Origin: an uncultured Candidatus Saccharibacteria bacterium
Lineage (GTDB): Bacteria > Patescibacteriota > Saccharimonadia > Saccharimonadales > Saccharimonadaceae
Length of the DNA: 6,524 bases
Direction: 5' to 3'
NCBI GenBank assembly: GCA_946187605.1
Contig: CAMHRH010000045.1
Coordinates: 1-6,524 of the forward strand
Notes under the pieces: model-generated
The model's database searches: none
What the model saw: only the letters and a program-made list of their open reading frames with translations
Told to the model about the DNA's origin: nothing
Shown: positions 1-4,811 of the stretch, piece after piece
How positions within the stretch are numbered: the first letter of the stretch is position 1
How the letters are laid out: every line of letters starts with the position of its first letter
Position numbers and translations under genes: made by a program

Positions 1-1145
1 TAAAAAAGATTTTACCGTACGCATGCGTATTCGGCCTGATTTATGCCGTGATGTTCTTTGGCTCGCGCCAGAACGATAGTAGCGTACATGCGCCAATTGC
101 GGCAGTTTTTAACGATACGAGCTTTTCGGTTACGGCCGACCAGATTTCGGAATCTTATACCGTGGCGAACATCGCTAATACTATCGCCCTCCCGTCCACT
201 GCGACGATTTCTGAGAACTATGTGACCGTGAATGCAATCTATGAAAGTACTGGCACGACCAGCACCTCTGGCACGATTATTGAGAAGCCTAGTATTATTG
301 ATACCTCTAATCTTAGCCGTGGCGTTATTACGCATACTGTTGCCGAAGGCGAGACAATTGCTTCTATCCTTAGTAGCTACAATATCTCTGGAGTAACAGA
401 GGATCAGGTTCGCTGGAGTAATGGCATGAAGACGGCTGACCTATCCGTTGGGCAGAAGCTCTACTTGCCGACCGTCCCTGGTATTATTCATGTCGTCAAG
501 AGTGACGAAACTTATGAAGGTATCGCAGAGAAATATAAATCTAACCTTGATGAGATGATCTCTCGTAACGACCTTGAAAACACGGATATTGCCGAGAATA
601 TGGTGCTACTCCTACCTGGTGGCGATCTTCCAGAGACTGAGCGCCCAGAATATGTTCCGCCTAAGCCGAAGCCGACTGTTACGAACAATACCGGCTACTC
701 CTATGTCAGTAGCTCCGGCAACCGCAAGAACCGCTTTATGGTTGGTAGTTATGCTTATTGGAGTGATATGTATTACGCTACGAAGAGTTGGGGCAACCCT
801 GGCGCCTTTGGTAACTGTACTTGGTTTGCGTGGTATTGGCGCCGTGCAAATATGCCTGAGAATTATTGGCTACCGACTGGCGCGATTGGTAATGCGCGTA
901 GCTGGGCTAGCTTCCTTGGTAGCCGTGGCTATGGCGTCGGTAAGACTCCAGCTTATGGTGCAGTTGTTCAAACTTCGACGAGCGGCTATGGCCATGTCGG
1001 TGTCGTCGTTGGCGTAAATGAAGGCGTAAATATCACGATCCAAGAGATGAACTACGCTGGTCCAAATGGCAAGTTTAATATTGTCTATCAGTCGGATATC
1101 GACTGGGGCGAAGCGCTTGGCTTCAATTATATTTACGGCCGCTAA
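1..1145 (+). CDS. LysM-LysM-CHAP cell-wall hydrolase, 5' end outside window
   Basis: This is an exported peptidoglycan hydrolase (amidase or endopeptidase), partial at its start. The frame is open from base 3 to the TAA at 1143-1145. The residues before the GTG at 48 read KKILPYACVFGLIYAVMFFG, a basic end plus a hydrophobic stretch, so the true start lies upstream and the GTG/ATG at 48/51 sit inside a signal peptide or membrane anchor. Counting from the GTG at 48, residues 13-90 are a Ser/Thr/Asn-rich spacer. LysM 1 spans about 95-141 and LysM 2 about 147-191; these modules bind glycan chains. A Pro/Lys linker follows (about 193-215). The CHAP domain runs from about 245 to 365, with Cys257 in GNCTWFAW, His316 in GYGHVGVV and Glu333/Asn335 in IQEMNY as the likely catalytic set. 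By family knowledge it remodels the cell's own wall; an attack on a neighbour's wall is also possible. Domain calls are confident, the substrate bond is not known. Confidence 0.9.
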   Translation, partial: KKILPYACVFGLIYAVMFFGSRQNDSSVHAPIAAVFNDTSFSVTADQISESYTVANIANTIALPSTATISENYVTVNAIYESTGTTSTSGTIIEKPSIIDTSNLSRGVITHTVAEGETIASILSSYNISGVTEDQVRWSNGMKTADLSVGQKLYLPTVPGIIHVVKSDETYEGIAEKYKSNLDEMISRNDLENTDIAENMVLLLPGGDLPETERPEYVPPKPKPTVTNNTGYSYVSSSGNRKNRFMVGSYAYWSDMYYATKSWGNPGAFGNCTWFAWYWRRANMPENYWLPTGAIGNARSWASFLGSRGYGVGKTPAYGAVVQTSTSGYGHVGVVVGVNEGVNITIQEMNYAGPNGKFNIVYQSDIDWGEALGFNYIYGR

Positions 1146-1163
1146 TATCTCTCCGATTTGCGC

Positions 1164-1169
1164 TACAAT
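1164..1169 (+). promoter_or_regulatory. -10 box of a leaderless promoter for the DUF2130 gene
   Basis: TACAAT ends six bases before the ATG at 1176, so transcription would start at or next to the A of the start codon. No Shine-Dalgarno sequence is visible before the ATG. No good -35 hexamer is found at 16-18 bases spacing (GCTAAT at 1141-1146 is the 17-base position). The assignment rests on the -10 box, its spacing and the missing ribosome binding site. Confidence 0.5.
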
Positions 1170-1175
1170 AGTAAT

Positions 1176-2360
1176 ATGTCAGAGATAAAATGCCCAAAAT
1201 GCGGCACGACTTTTAAAGTTGATGACGCTAGTTATGCAGATATTCTAAATCAAGTGCGCGGCGCTGAGTTTGAGAGTGAGCTAGGCCGTCGTCTAGAGGA
1301 GGCTCACAAGCAAGCTCTATCTGAGCAAAAACTCGCACTTGCTGAAAAAGAAACAAAATTCGAAAAAGCCCAGGCCGAGGTCGTAGCCGAAATTCAGCAG
1401 CTCAAGAGTAAGCTTGCTGCCGCTGAGACCGAAAAGAAACTTGCCATTGCTGAGGCGGTAGCGCCAATCGAGAAAGAGCGCGACCAGCTCGCCAGCGATC
1501 TCAAGGCGAAAACCAGCGAAGCTAAGCTGCGCGAGAATTCAATTATCGGTCAATATAAAGGCGCATTAAAGCTGAAAGATGATGAGATTCAGCAGCTCAA
1601 GGACATGAAGGCGCGCCTTAGTACGAAGATGATTGGCGAGACGCTCGAACAACATTGTCAGAGCTCATTTAACCAGATTCGCATGGCGGCTTTCCCGAAT
1701 GCGTATTTCGAAAAGGATAATGATGCACGTACGGGTAGTAAAGGCGATTATATCTTCCGCGAATGTGATGAGCAGGGAAATGAAATTGTCTCTATTATGT
1801 TTGAGATGAAGAATGAAAATGAGACTACGGCTACGAAGCATAAGAACGAGGATTTCTTCAAGGAGCTAGATAAGGACCGTCGCGAGAAGAATTGCGAATA
1901 TGCCGTGCTCGTCTCGATGCTCGAGGCGGATAGCGAGCTTTATAACACGGGCATTGTTGATGTTTCTTATCGTTACGAAAAAATGTACGTTATACGACCA
2001 CAATTCTTCATTCCGATGATTACGCTACTCCGCAATGCGGCGCTCAATTCGCTCAAATATAAGGCCGAACTGGCTGTTGTGCGCGAACAGAATATTGATA
2101 TTACGCATTTTGAAGAAAATATCGAAGCCTTCAAATCTGCATTTTCGCGTAATTACGAGCTGGCGAGTCGCAAATTCCAGAGCGCGATTGAAGAAATCGA
2201 TAAGACTATCCAACACCTTCAAAAGACGAAAGAAGCTTTGCTTTCAAGCGAAAACAATCTACGCTTAGCGAATAATAAGACCGAAGATCTCACGATTAAA
2301 CGGCTAACGCGCGGCAATCCGACAATGCGCGCGAAGTTCGATGAGCTTGAAAAAGCTTAA
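1176..2360 (+). CDS. DUF2130 family protein (coiled coil plus PD-(D/E)XK-like core)
   Basis: The protein has 394 residues. I chose the ATG at 1176 over the in-frame TTG at 1158 because the family-like start MSEIKCPKCGTTF begins there and a -10 box covers the intervening bases. CPKCG (residues 6-10) is a half zinc-ribbon; no second CxxC follows. Residues about 25-155 are Glu/Lys/Ala/Gln-rich with heptad character, a long coiled coil. The conserved core (about 160-290) carries KGDYIF, IMFEMKNE, TKHKNEDFFKELDKDR and CEYAVLVSMLE, which I recognise as typical of DUF2130. Asp191 followed by Glu210-Met-Lys212 fits the D...ExK arrangement of PD-(D/E)XK nucleases. A second helical region fills about 300-394. 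The cellular role is unknown; nuclease activity is an inference from the motif. It lies 30 bases after the CHAP gene but seems to have its own promoter. Confidence 0.88.
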   Translation: MSEIKCPKCGTTFKVDDASYADILNQVRGAEFESELGRRLEEAHKQALSEQKLALAEKETKFEKAQAEVVAEIQQLKSKLAAAETEKKLAIAEAVAPIEKERDQLASDLKAKTSEAKLRENSIIGQYKGALKLKDDEIQQLKDMKARLSTKMIGETLEQHCQSSFNQIRMAAFPNAYFEKDNDARTGSKGDYIFRECDEQGNEIVSIMFEMKNENETTATKHKNEDFFKELDKDRREKNCEYAVLVSMLEADSELYNTGIVDVSYRYEKMYVIRPQFFIPMITLLRNAALNSLKYKAELAVVREQNIDITHFEENIEAFKSAFSRNYELASRKFQSAIEEIDKTIQHLQKTKEALLSSENNLRLANNKTEDLTIKRLTRGNPTMRAKFDELEKA

Positions 2361-2375
2361 GCTAAACATTATAAT
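2347..2375 (+). promoter_or_regulatory. Promoter of the small membrane protein gene, leaderless type
   Basis: TTGAAA (2347-2352), a 17-base spacer and a perfect TATAAT (2370-2375) form a strong sigma-70-like promoter. The -35 box lies inside the last codons of the DUF2130 gene. The expected transcription start is about 2382, one or two bases before the ATG at 2384, so the mRNA would have practically no 5' leader. No Shine-Dalgarno is present. Confidence 0.8.
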
Positions 2376-2383
2376 TGCAGTTA

Positions 2384-2650
2384 ATGTATGATACTGGTCC
2401 GGGCTATGATAATGGGCTAAAATCTGGCGCCCACAAGGTGATGACAGTCTTTTTCATTTTGTTCGCAATTGGCGTAATCGTGGCTTTTGGCAAGATTATT
2501 CTCGACCATGTCGATAGCGACGGTACAGTCACGAGCAGTAAGGACGCATGCGTCAATCCAGAAGGCATGTCCACGCTGAAGAAAGCTGGCGTATTTGGTT
2601 CTTCGCAGCCACGCTGCGATGAAAGTGGCGACTCCAAGCCCAGTAAATAA
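2384..2650 (+). CDS. Small single-pass membrane protein, function unknown
   Basis: This encodes 88 residues. I take the ATG at 2384 as the start, since the in-frame TTG at 2375 overlaps the -10 box and would lie upstream of the transcription start. The N-terminal part (1-18) is polar with Gly, Lys13, His17 and Lys18. Residues about 19-40 (VMTVFFILFAIGVIVAFGKI and following) form one transmembrane helix. The tail (41-88) starts acidic (DHVDSD) and holds just two cysteines, Cys56 and Cys78. By the positive-inside rule the N-terminus is inside and the tail outside, where the cysteines could form a disulfide. I do not recognise a family. A textbook promoter before it and a terminator right after it support a real, separately transcribed gene. 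Confidence 0.75.
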   Translation: MYDTGPGYDNGLKSGAHKVMTVFFILFAIGVIVAFGKIILDHVDSDGTVTSSKDACVNPEGMSTLKKAGVFGSSQPRCDESGDSKPSK

Positions 2651-2654
2651 TATT

Positions 2655-2688
2655 AAAATACCGCCTCAAAGTTAGGGCGGTATTTTTT
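2655..2688. terminator. Rho-independent terminator between convergent genes, possibly two-way
   Basis: A perfect 11-bp stem (AAAATACCGCC at 2655-2665 with GGCGGTATTTT at 2676-2686) has a 10-base loop. On the plus strand it runs into six T (2683-2688), a classic terminator starting five bases after the small membrane protein stop. On the minus strand the stem ends in four T and AT-rich bases, so it probably also ends the nusA transcript, whose stop codon is at 2704-2702. Confidence 0.92.
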
Positions 2689-2701
2689 ATATTGATGATA
2701 A

Positions 2702-3826
2702 TTATTCGGCGTTTTCTTCTTCGCTGACTTCATCGTCGGCTTCGTCAATTGCCGATAGTAACGAATCTTCGACGTTCTTTTTCTTCTTTTTCTCTGGTGC
2801 CTTTGCGACCTCGACGTCAATATCGTAGCCAGTTAACTTTGAGGCTAGGCGTACATTCTGGCCTACGCGACCGATGGCGATAGATTGCTGTTCTTTCGAG
2901 ACATAAACGGTCGCCTTGTTGCCCTCGACCTCGACCTTTTGGATTTCGGCTGGGCTAAGCGCTTCGCGGATGTATTCGGAGATATTGTCGCTCCAGTTGA
3001 TGATATCGATTTTTTCGCGCTCACCGATTTCGTTCATGACGGCCTGTACGCGTACGCCGCGACCGCCAACGAAAGTGCCAACCGGGTCGATGCCCGGCAT
3101 AACGGCGGCGACGGCAATCTTAGTGCGACGACCCGCTTCGCGCGCAATCGCCTTGATTTCGACTGAGCCGTTTTCGATCTCTGGAACTTCCTGGCGGAAG
3201 AGGTAATCGATAAATTCGGCGCAACCGCGGCTAAGGATTAGCTGCGCACCGCGTTCGTTGCGTTCAATTTCCTTGATATAGACCTTGATGCGTGAACCGA
3301 CGGCGTAATATTCGCCCTCAATTTGCTCGGACTTCGGCATAATGCCAGTCGCTTTACCGAGATCAATACGAACTAATTTTGGCTCAACGCGGACAATCGT
3401 CCCATTGACAACCTCGCCGACGCGGTCTTCAAATAGCGACAATACCGCATCGCGCTCTGCTTCGCGAAGGCGCTGCGTGACGACCTGCTTTGCGGTTTGC
3501 GACGCAACGCGGCCAAAGCTGGTGACTTCGACTTTTTCTTCGACGATATCGCCAATCTTTTTGCCTTTTGCTTCCGAAAGTGGAATTTCGATTGCCGGGA
3601 TGTAAGCGACATCGTCTTCGATGACGGTGCGCGAAATGAATACATACGCCTTGCCGGTATTCAAATCAAGCTCACAGCGGACATCCATGTCCTTATCGCC
3701 ATTATCTTTGCGCCAAGCAGCGGCAATAGCTTGCTCGATTACGTCGATAACAACTTCCTTTGGTAGGTTCTTTTCTTCGGCCACGATATCAACCATCGCA
3801 ACCATTTGTTTAATGTCTAAGTTCAT
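2702..3826 (-). CDS. nusA: Transcription termination/antitermination factor NusA, short form
   Basis: NusA binds RNA polymerase and nascent RNA and modulates pausing, termination and antitermination. The protein has 374 residues. The ATG at 3826 has AAAGGA shortly upstream and gives the typical helical start; the frame stays open further upstream, but that part looks unrelated and runs through the promoter. The N-terminal polymerase-binding domain (about 1-130) includes FGRVASQTAKQVV (104-116) and RLREAERD (119-126). The S1 domain spans about 135-200. KH1 spans about 220-278, with DPVGTFVGGRGVRVQ (247-261). KH2 spans about 285-342, with SIAIGRVGQNVRLASKLTG (315-333). After this comes only a Lys run (346-350) and an acidic tail, so the C-terminal acidic repeats of proteobacterial NusA are absent, as in many other phyla. 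The gene stands alone: no rimP before it and no infB after it. It has its own promoter and a leader that may fold. Confidence 0.97.
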   Translation of the reverse strand: MNLDIKQMVAMVDIVAEEKNLPKEVVIDVIEQAIAAAWRKDNGDKDMDVRCELDLNTGKAYVFISRTVIEDDVAYIPAIEIPLSEAKGKKIGDIVEEKVEVTSFGRVASQTAKQVVTQRLREAERDAVLSLFEDRVGEVVNGTIVRVEPKLVRIDLGKATGIMPKSEQIEGEYYAVGSRIKVYIKEIERNERGAQLILSRGCAEFIDYLFRQEVPEIENGSVEIKAIAREAGRRTKIAVAAVMPGIDPVGTFVGGRGVRVQAVMNEIGEREKIDIINWSDNISEYIREALSPAEIQKVEVEGNKATVYVSKEQQSIAIGRVGQNVRLASKLTGYDIDVEVAKAPEKKKKKNVEDSLLSAIDEADDEVSEEENAE

Positions 3827-3837
3827 TTTTTCCTTTC
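3827..3837 (-). promoter_or_regulatory. Ribosome binding site of nusA
   Basis: Read on the minus strand, AGAAAGGAAAAAATG gives a good AAAGGA Shine-Dalgarno six bases before the ATG at 3826. This decides the start codon against the much longer open frame upstream. Confidence 0.85.
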
Positions 3838-3838
3838 T

Positions 3839-3858
3839 GCGCCAATTCTGTCGGGCGC
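3839..3858 (-). promoter_or_regulatory. Small hairpin next to the nusA ribosome binding site
   Basis: GCGCC (3839-3843) and GGCGC (3854-3858) can form a 5-bp GC-only stem with a 10-base loop directly upstream of the AAAGGA site. It may affect ribosome access or form part of a larger fold with the upstream hairpin. The stem is short, so chance is possible. Confidence 0.3.
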
Positions 3859-3865
3859 GGAGCTT

Positions 3866-3892
3866 AAAAACACCGCCTCTTTTCGAGCCGGT
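3866..3892 (-). terminator. Possible attenuator in the nusA leader
   Basis: On the minus strand, ACCG-g-CTC (3892-3885), loop GAAAA and GAG-g-CGGT (3879-3872) form a stem of 4 + 3 base pairs around one G-G mismatch, followed by G and five T (3870-3866). This has the shape of an intrinsic terminator, about 12 bases after the predicted start near 3904 and before the ribosome binding site. A terminator here could provide feedback control of nusA. The mismatch weakens the stem. Confidence 0.4.
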
Positions 3893-3910
3893 CTGTATCT
3901 GTATGTATCC

Positions 3911-3939
3911 ATAATAACACGCGCACATTAGGCGGTCAA
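3911..3939 (-). promoter_or_regulatory. nusA promoter
   Basis: On the minus strand TTGACC (3939-3934), a 17-base spacer and TATTAT (3916-3911) form a good promoter, helped by an extended -10 TG (TGTTATTAT). The start is expected near 3904, giving a leader of about 77 bases. Confidence 0.8.
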
Positions 3940-3953
3940 GCGCTCGCCACGCA

Positions 3954-3982
3954 TTGACATAAGCGTTAAAATCTAGTACAAT
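3954..3982 (+). promoter_or_regulatory. Promoter of the TasA/BsaA-like gene
   Basis: A perfect TTGACA (3954-3959), a 17-base spacer and TACAAT (3977-3982) make a strong promoter, with the start expected near 3989 and a leader of about 33 bases. Its -35 box is 14 bases from the -35 box of the opposite nusA promoter. The start site rules out the TTG codon at 3986. Confidence 0.85.
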
Positions 3983-4007
3983 TCTTTGCAGGATAAAAGC
4001 AAAAATA

Positions 4008-4018
4008 AACAGGTTAAA
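4008..4018 (+). repeat. 11-bp inverted repeat flanking the TasA/BsaA-like gene, left copy
   Basis: AACAGGTTAAA here is exactly complementary to TTTAACCTGTT at 4641-4651. The left copy covers the weak ribosome site of the gene and the right copy lies just after its stop codon. It may be chance. Confidence 0.4.
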
Positions 4019-4021
4019 AAT

Positions 4022-4630
4022 ATGAAGAAAAAACGTGCAATTATTGCGGCTGTAGCTGCAGTCGCCGTCCTTGGAATCGGTGGCACAATTGCCTACAACC
4101 AGGATCGAATGGTGTTTGACAATATCTTCAATCTTGGCGACGACGTGATTGAATATACGGAGCATTTTGAATCGCCGTCTAACTGGCAGCCGTGCCAAGA
4201 AGTGGCAAAAGATGTAATCGCGACAAATAAGAATGAAACTCCACGCTATGTACGCATGAAAATCGACAAATATTGGCGTACGAGTAATACCACTACTCCG
4301 GCATCCGACCATGCGACTACGGACTTGCCGCTGACCTGGACGGATAGCGGGGATGTCGAGCATGAATACGCAATCATTAATATGCAAAACACTAACGACT
4401 GGATATATCGAGATGGTTGGTATTATTATAAAAACGCTATCAACAAAAATGTTTCGACAAATTCACTCTTAGAATCCGTTACTCTAAACTGTGATGCGAA
4501 CTTCGCTAGCCAGGTTACTTACAGTGCTGACGGCAAGACTGGCCAAACGGTGCTGAGCGATTATTCTGGTGCAACTTTTCATGTTTACGTAACGGTTCAA
4601 ACAAGCACTGAGAGATATCTCAACGACTAA
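4022..4630 (+). CDS. SipW-type signal peptide exported protein, TasA/BsaA-like
   Basis: The protein has 202 residues and is probably secreted or surface-displayed. I chose the ATG at 4022 because the promoter starts RNA after the TTG at 3986; a weak AGG (4011-4013) is the only ribosome site. The N-terminus is MKKKR (1-5) followed by a hydrophobic core (6-21) and GGTIAYNQD (20-28), close to the G-G-T-x-A-x-x-x-D signal of SipW-processed proteins; cleavage is likely after Ala24. FDNIFNLGD (32-40), NKNETPRYVRMKID (69-82), DWIYRDGWYYYKN (126-138) and LLESVTL (149-155) follow the layout of this beta-sandwich family. Cys58 and Cys157 could form a disulfide outside the cell. In Firmicutes such proteins form matrix fibres or are exported surface proteins. 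No signal peptidase gene is in this window. The family call rests on motifs recognised by eye. Confidence 0.75.
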   Translation: MKKKRAIIAAVAAVAVLGIGGTIAYNQDRMVFDNIFNLGDDVIEYTEHFESPSNWQPCQEVAKDVIATNKNETPRYVRMKIDKYWRTSNTTTPASDHATTDLPLTWTDSGDVEHEYAIINMQNTNDWIYRDGWYYYKNAINKNVSTNSLLESVTLNCDANFASQVTYSADGKTGQTVLSDYSGATFHVYVTVQTSTERYLND

Positions 4631-4640
4631 CGACGAATAA

Positions 4641-4651
4641 TTTAACCTGTT
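4641..4651 (-). repeat. 11-bp inverted repeat flanking the TasA/BsaA-like gene, right copy
   Basis: TTTAACCTGTT is the exact reverse complement of 4008-4018. It lies between the stop codon at 4628-4630 and the hairpin that starts at 4652. Confidence 0.4.
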
Positions 4652-4677
4652 ATGCATGGCTAATTGTAGCCATGCAT
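4652..4677 (+). terminator. Hairpin after the TasA/BsaA-like gene, probable terminator
   Basis: ATGCATGGCTA (4652-4662) and TAGCCATGCAT (4667-4677) form a perfect 11-bp stem with a 4-base loop, 21 bases after the stop codon. The tract after it (TTTGCGTTTCTTG, starting with the last stem base) is only moderately T-rich, so termination may be partial. The -35 position of the next promoter begins right behind it. Confidence 0.7.
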
Positions 4678-4706
4678 TTGCGTTTCTTGAGCGGTTTTGT
4701 TATAAT
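4678..4706 (+). promoter_or_regulatory. RNase J promoter with extended -10
   Basis: TGTTATAAT (4698-4706) is a perfect extended -10 element. TTGCGT (4678-4683) at 17 bases spacing is a partial -35 box, which an extended -10 can tolerate. The start is expected near 4713, giving a leader of about 100 bases. Confidence 0.8.
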
Positions 4707-4716
4707 GAAAGCACTA

Positions 4717-4787
4717 ATTAATTACTTTTAGCGCAACAACTTCTATCTAGCTCATGTTAGGCGAGCGCTTTTAGTGTGGGAATTAAT
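4717..4787 (+). ncRNA. Possible structured 5' leader of the RNase J mRNA
   Basis: The leader can fold into one long stem: ATTAATT (4717-4723) with AATTAAT (4781-4787), ACT (4724-4726) with AGT (4773-4775), and AGCGC (4730-4734) with GCGCT (4765-4769). A symmetric TTT/TTT internal loop lies between the last two, and a GTGGG bulge (4776-4780) on the right side. The loop covers about 30 bases. The stem begins only a few bases after the predicted transcription start. No known riboswitch class is recognised. Confidence 0.4.
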
Positions 4788-4802
4788 ACTATTTATTTTA
4801 AA

Positions 4803-4807
4803 AAGGA
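4803..4807 (+). promoter_or_regulatory. Ribosome binding site of the RNase J gene
   Basis: AAGGA lies four bases before the ATG at 4812. Together with the promoter at 4678-4706 it supports translation of the whole N-terminal extension rather than a start at one of the later internal ATG codons. Confidence 0.75.
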
Positions 4808-4811
4808 ACAA

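Noticed and set aside
574..1017. 147-codon plus-strand frame inside the CHAP gene
   Set aside because: It is a shadow frame: the overlapping frame carries clear LysM and CHAP motifs and this one has none.
1158..1175. TTG start at 1158 for the DUF2130 protein
   Set aside because: It covers the -10 box, has no ribosome site, and the typical family start begins at the ATG at 1176.
3986..4021. TTG start at 3986 for the TasA/BsaA-like protein
   Set aside because: The predicted transcription start near 3989 lies after it, and the signal peptide begins at the ATG at 4022.
3827..4387. Minus-strand open frame extending NusA by 187 residues upstream
   Set aside because: It overlaps the divergent exported protein gene, runs through the nusA promoter and lacks NusA similarity; the ribosome site at 3827-3837 fixes the start at 3826.
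4754..4774. Six-codon frame (MLGERF) in the RNase J leader as a leader peptide
   Set aside because: There is no ribosome binding site before it and frames this short are common by chance.
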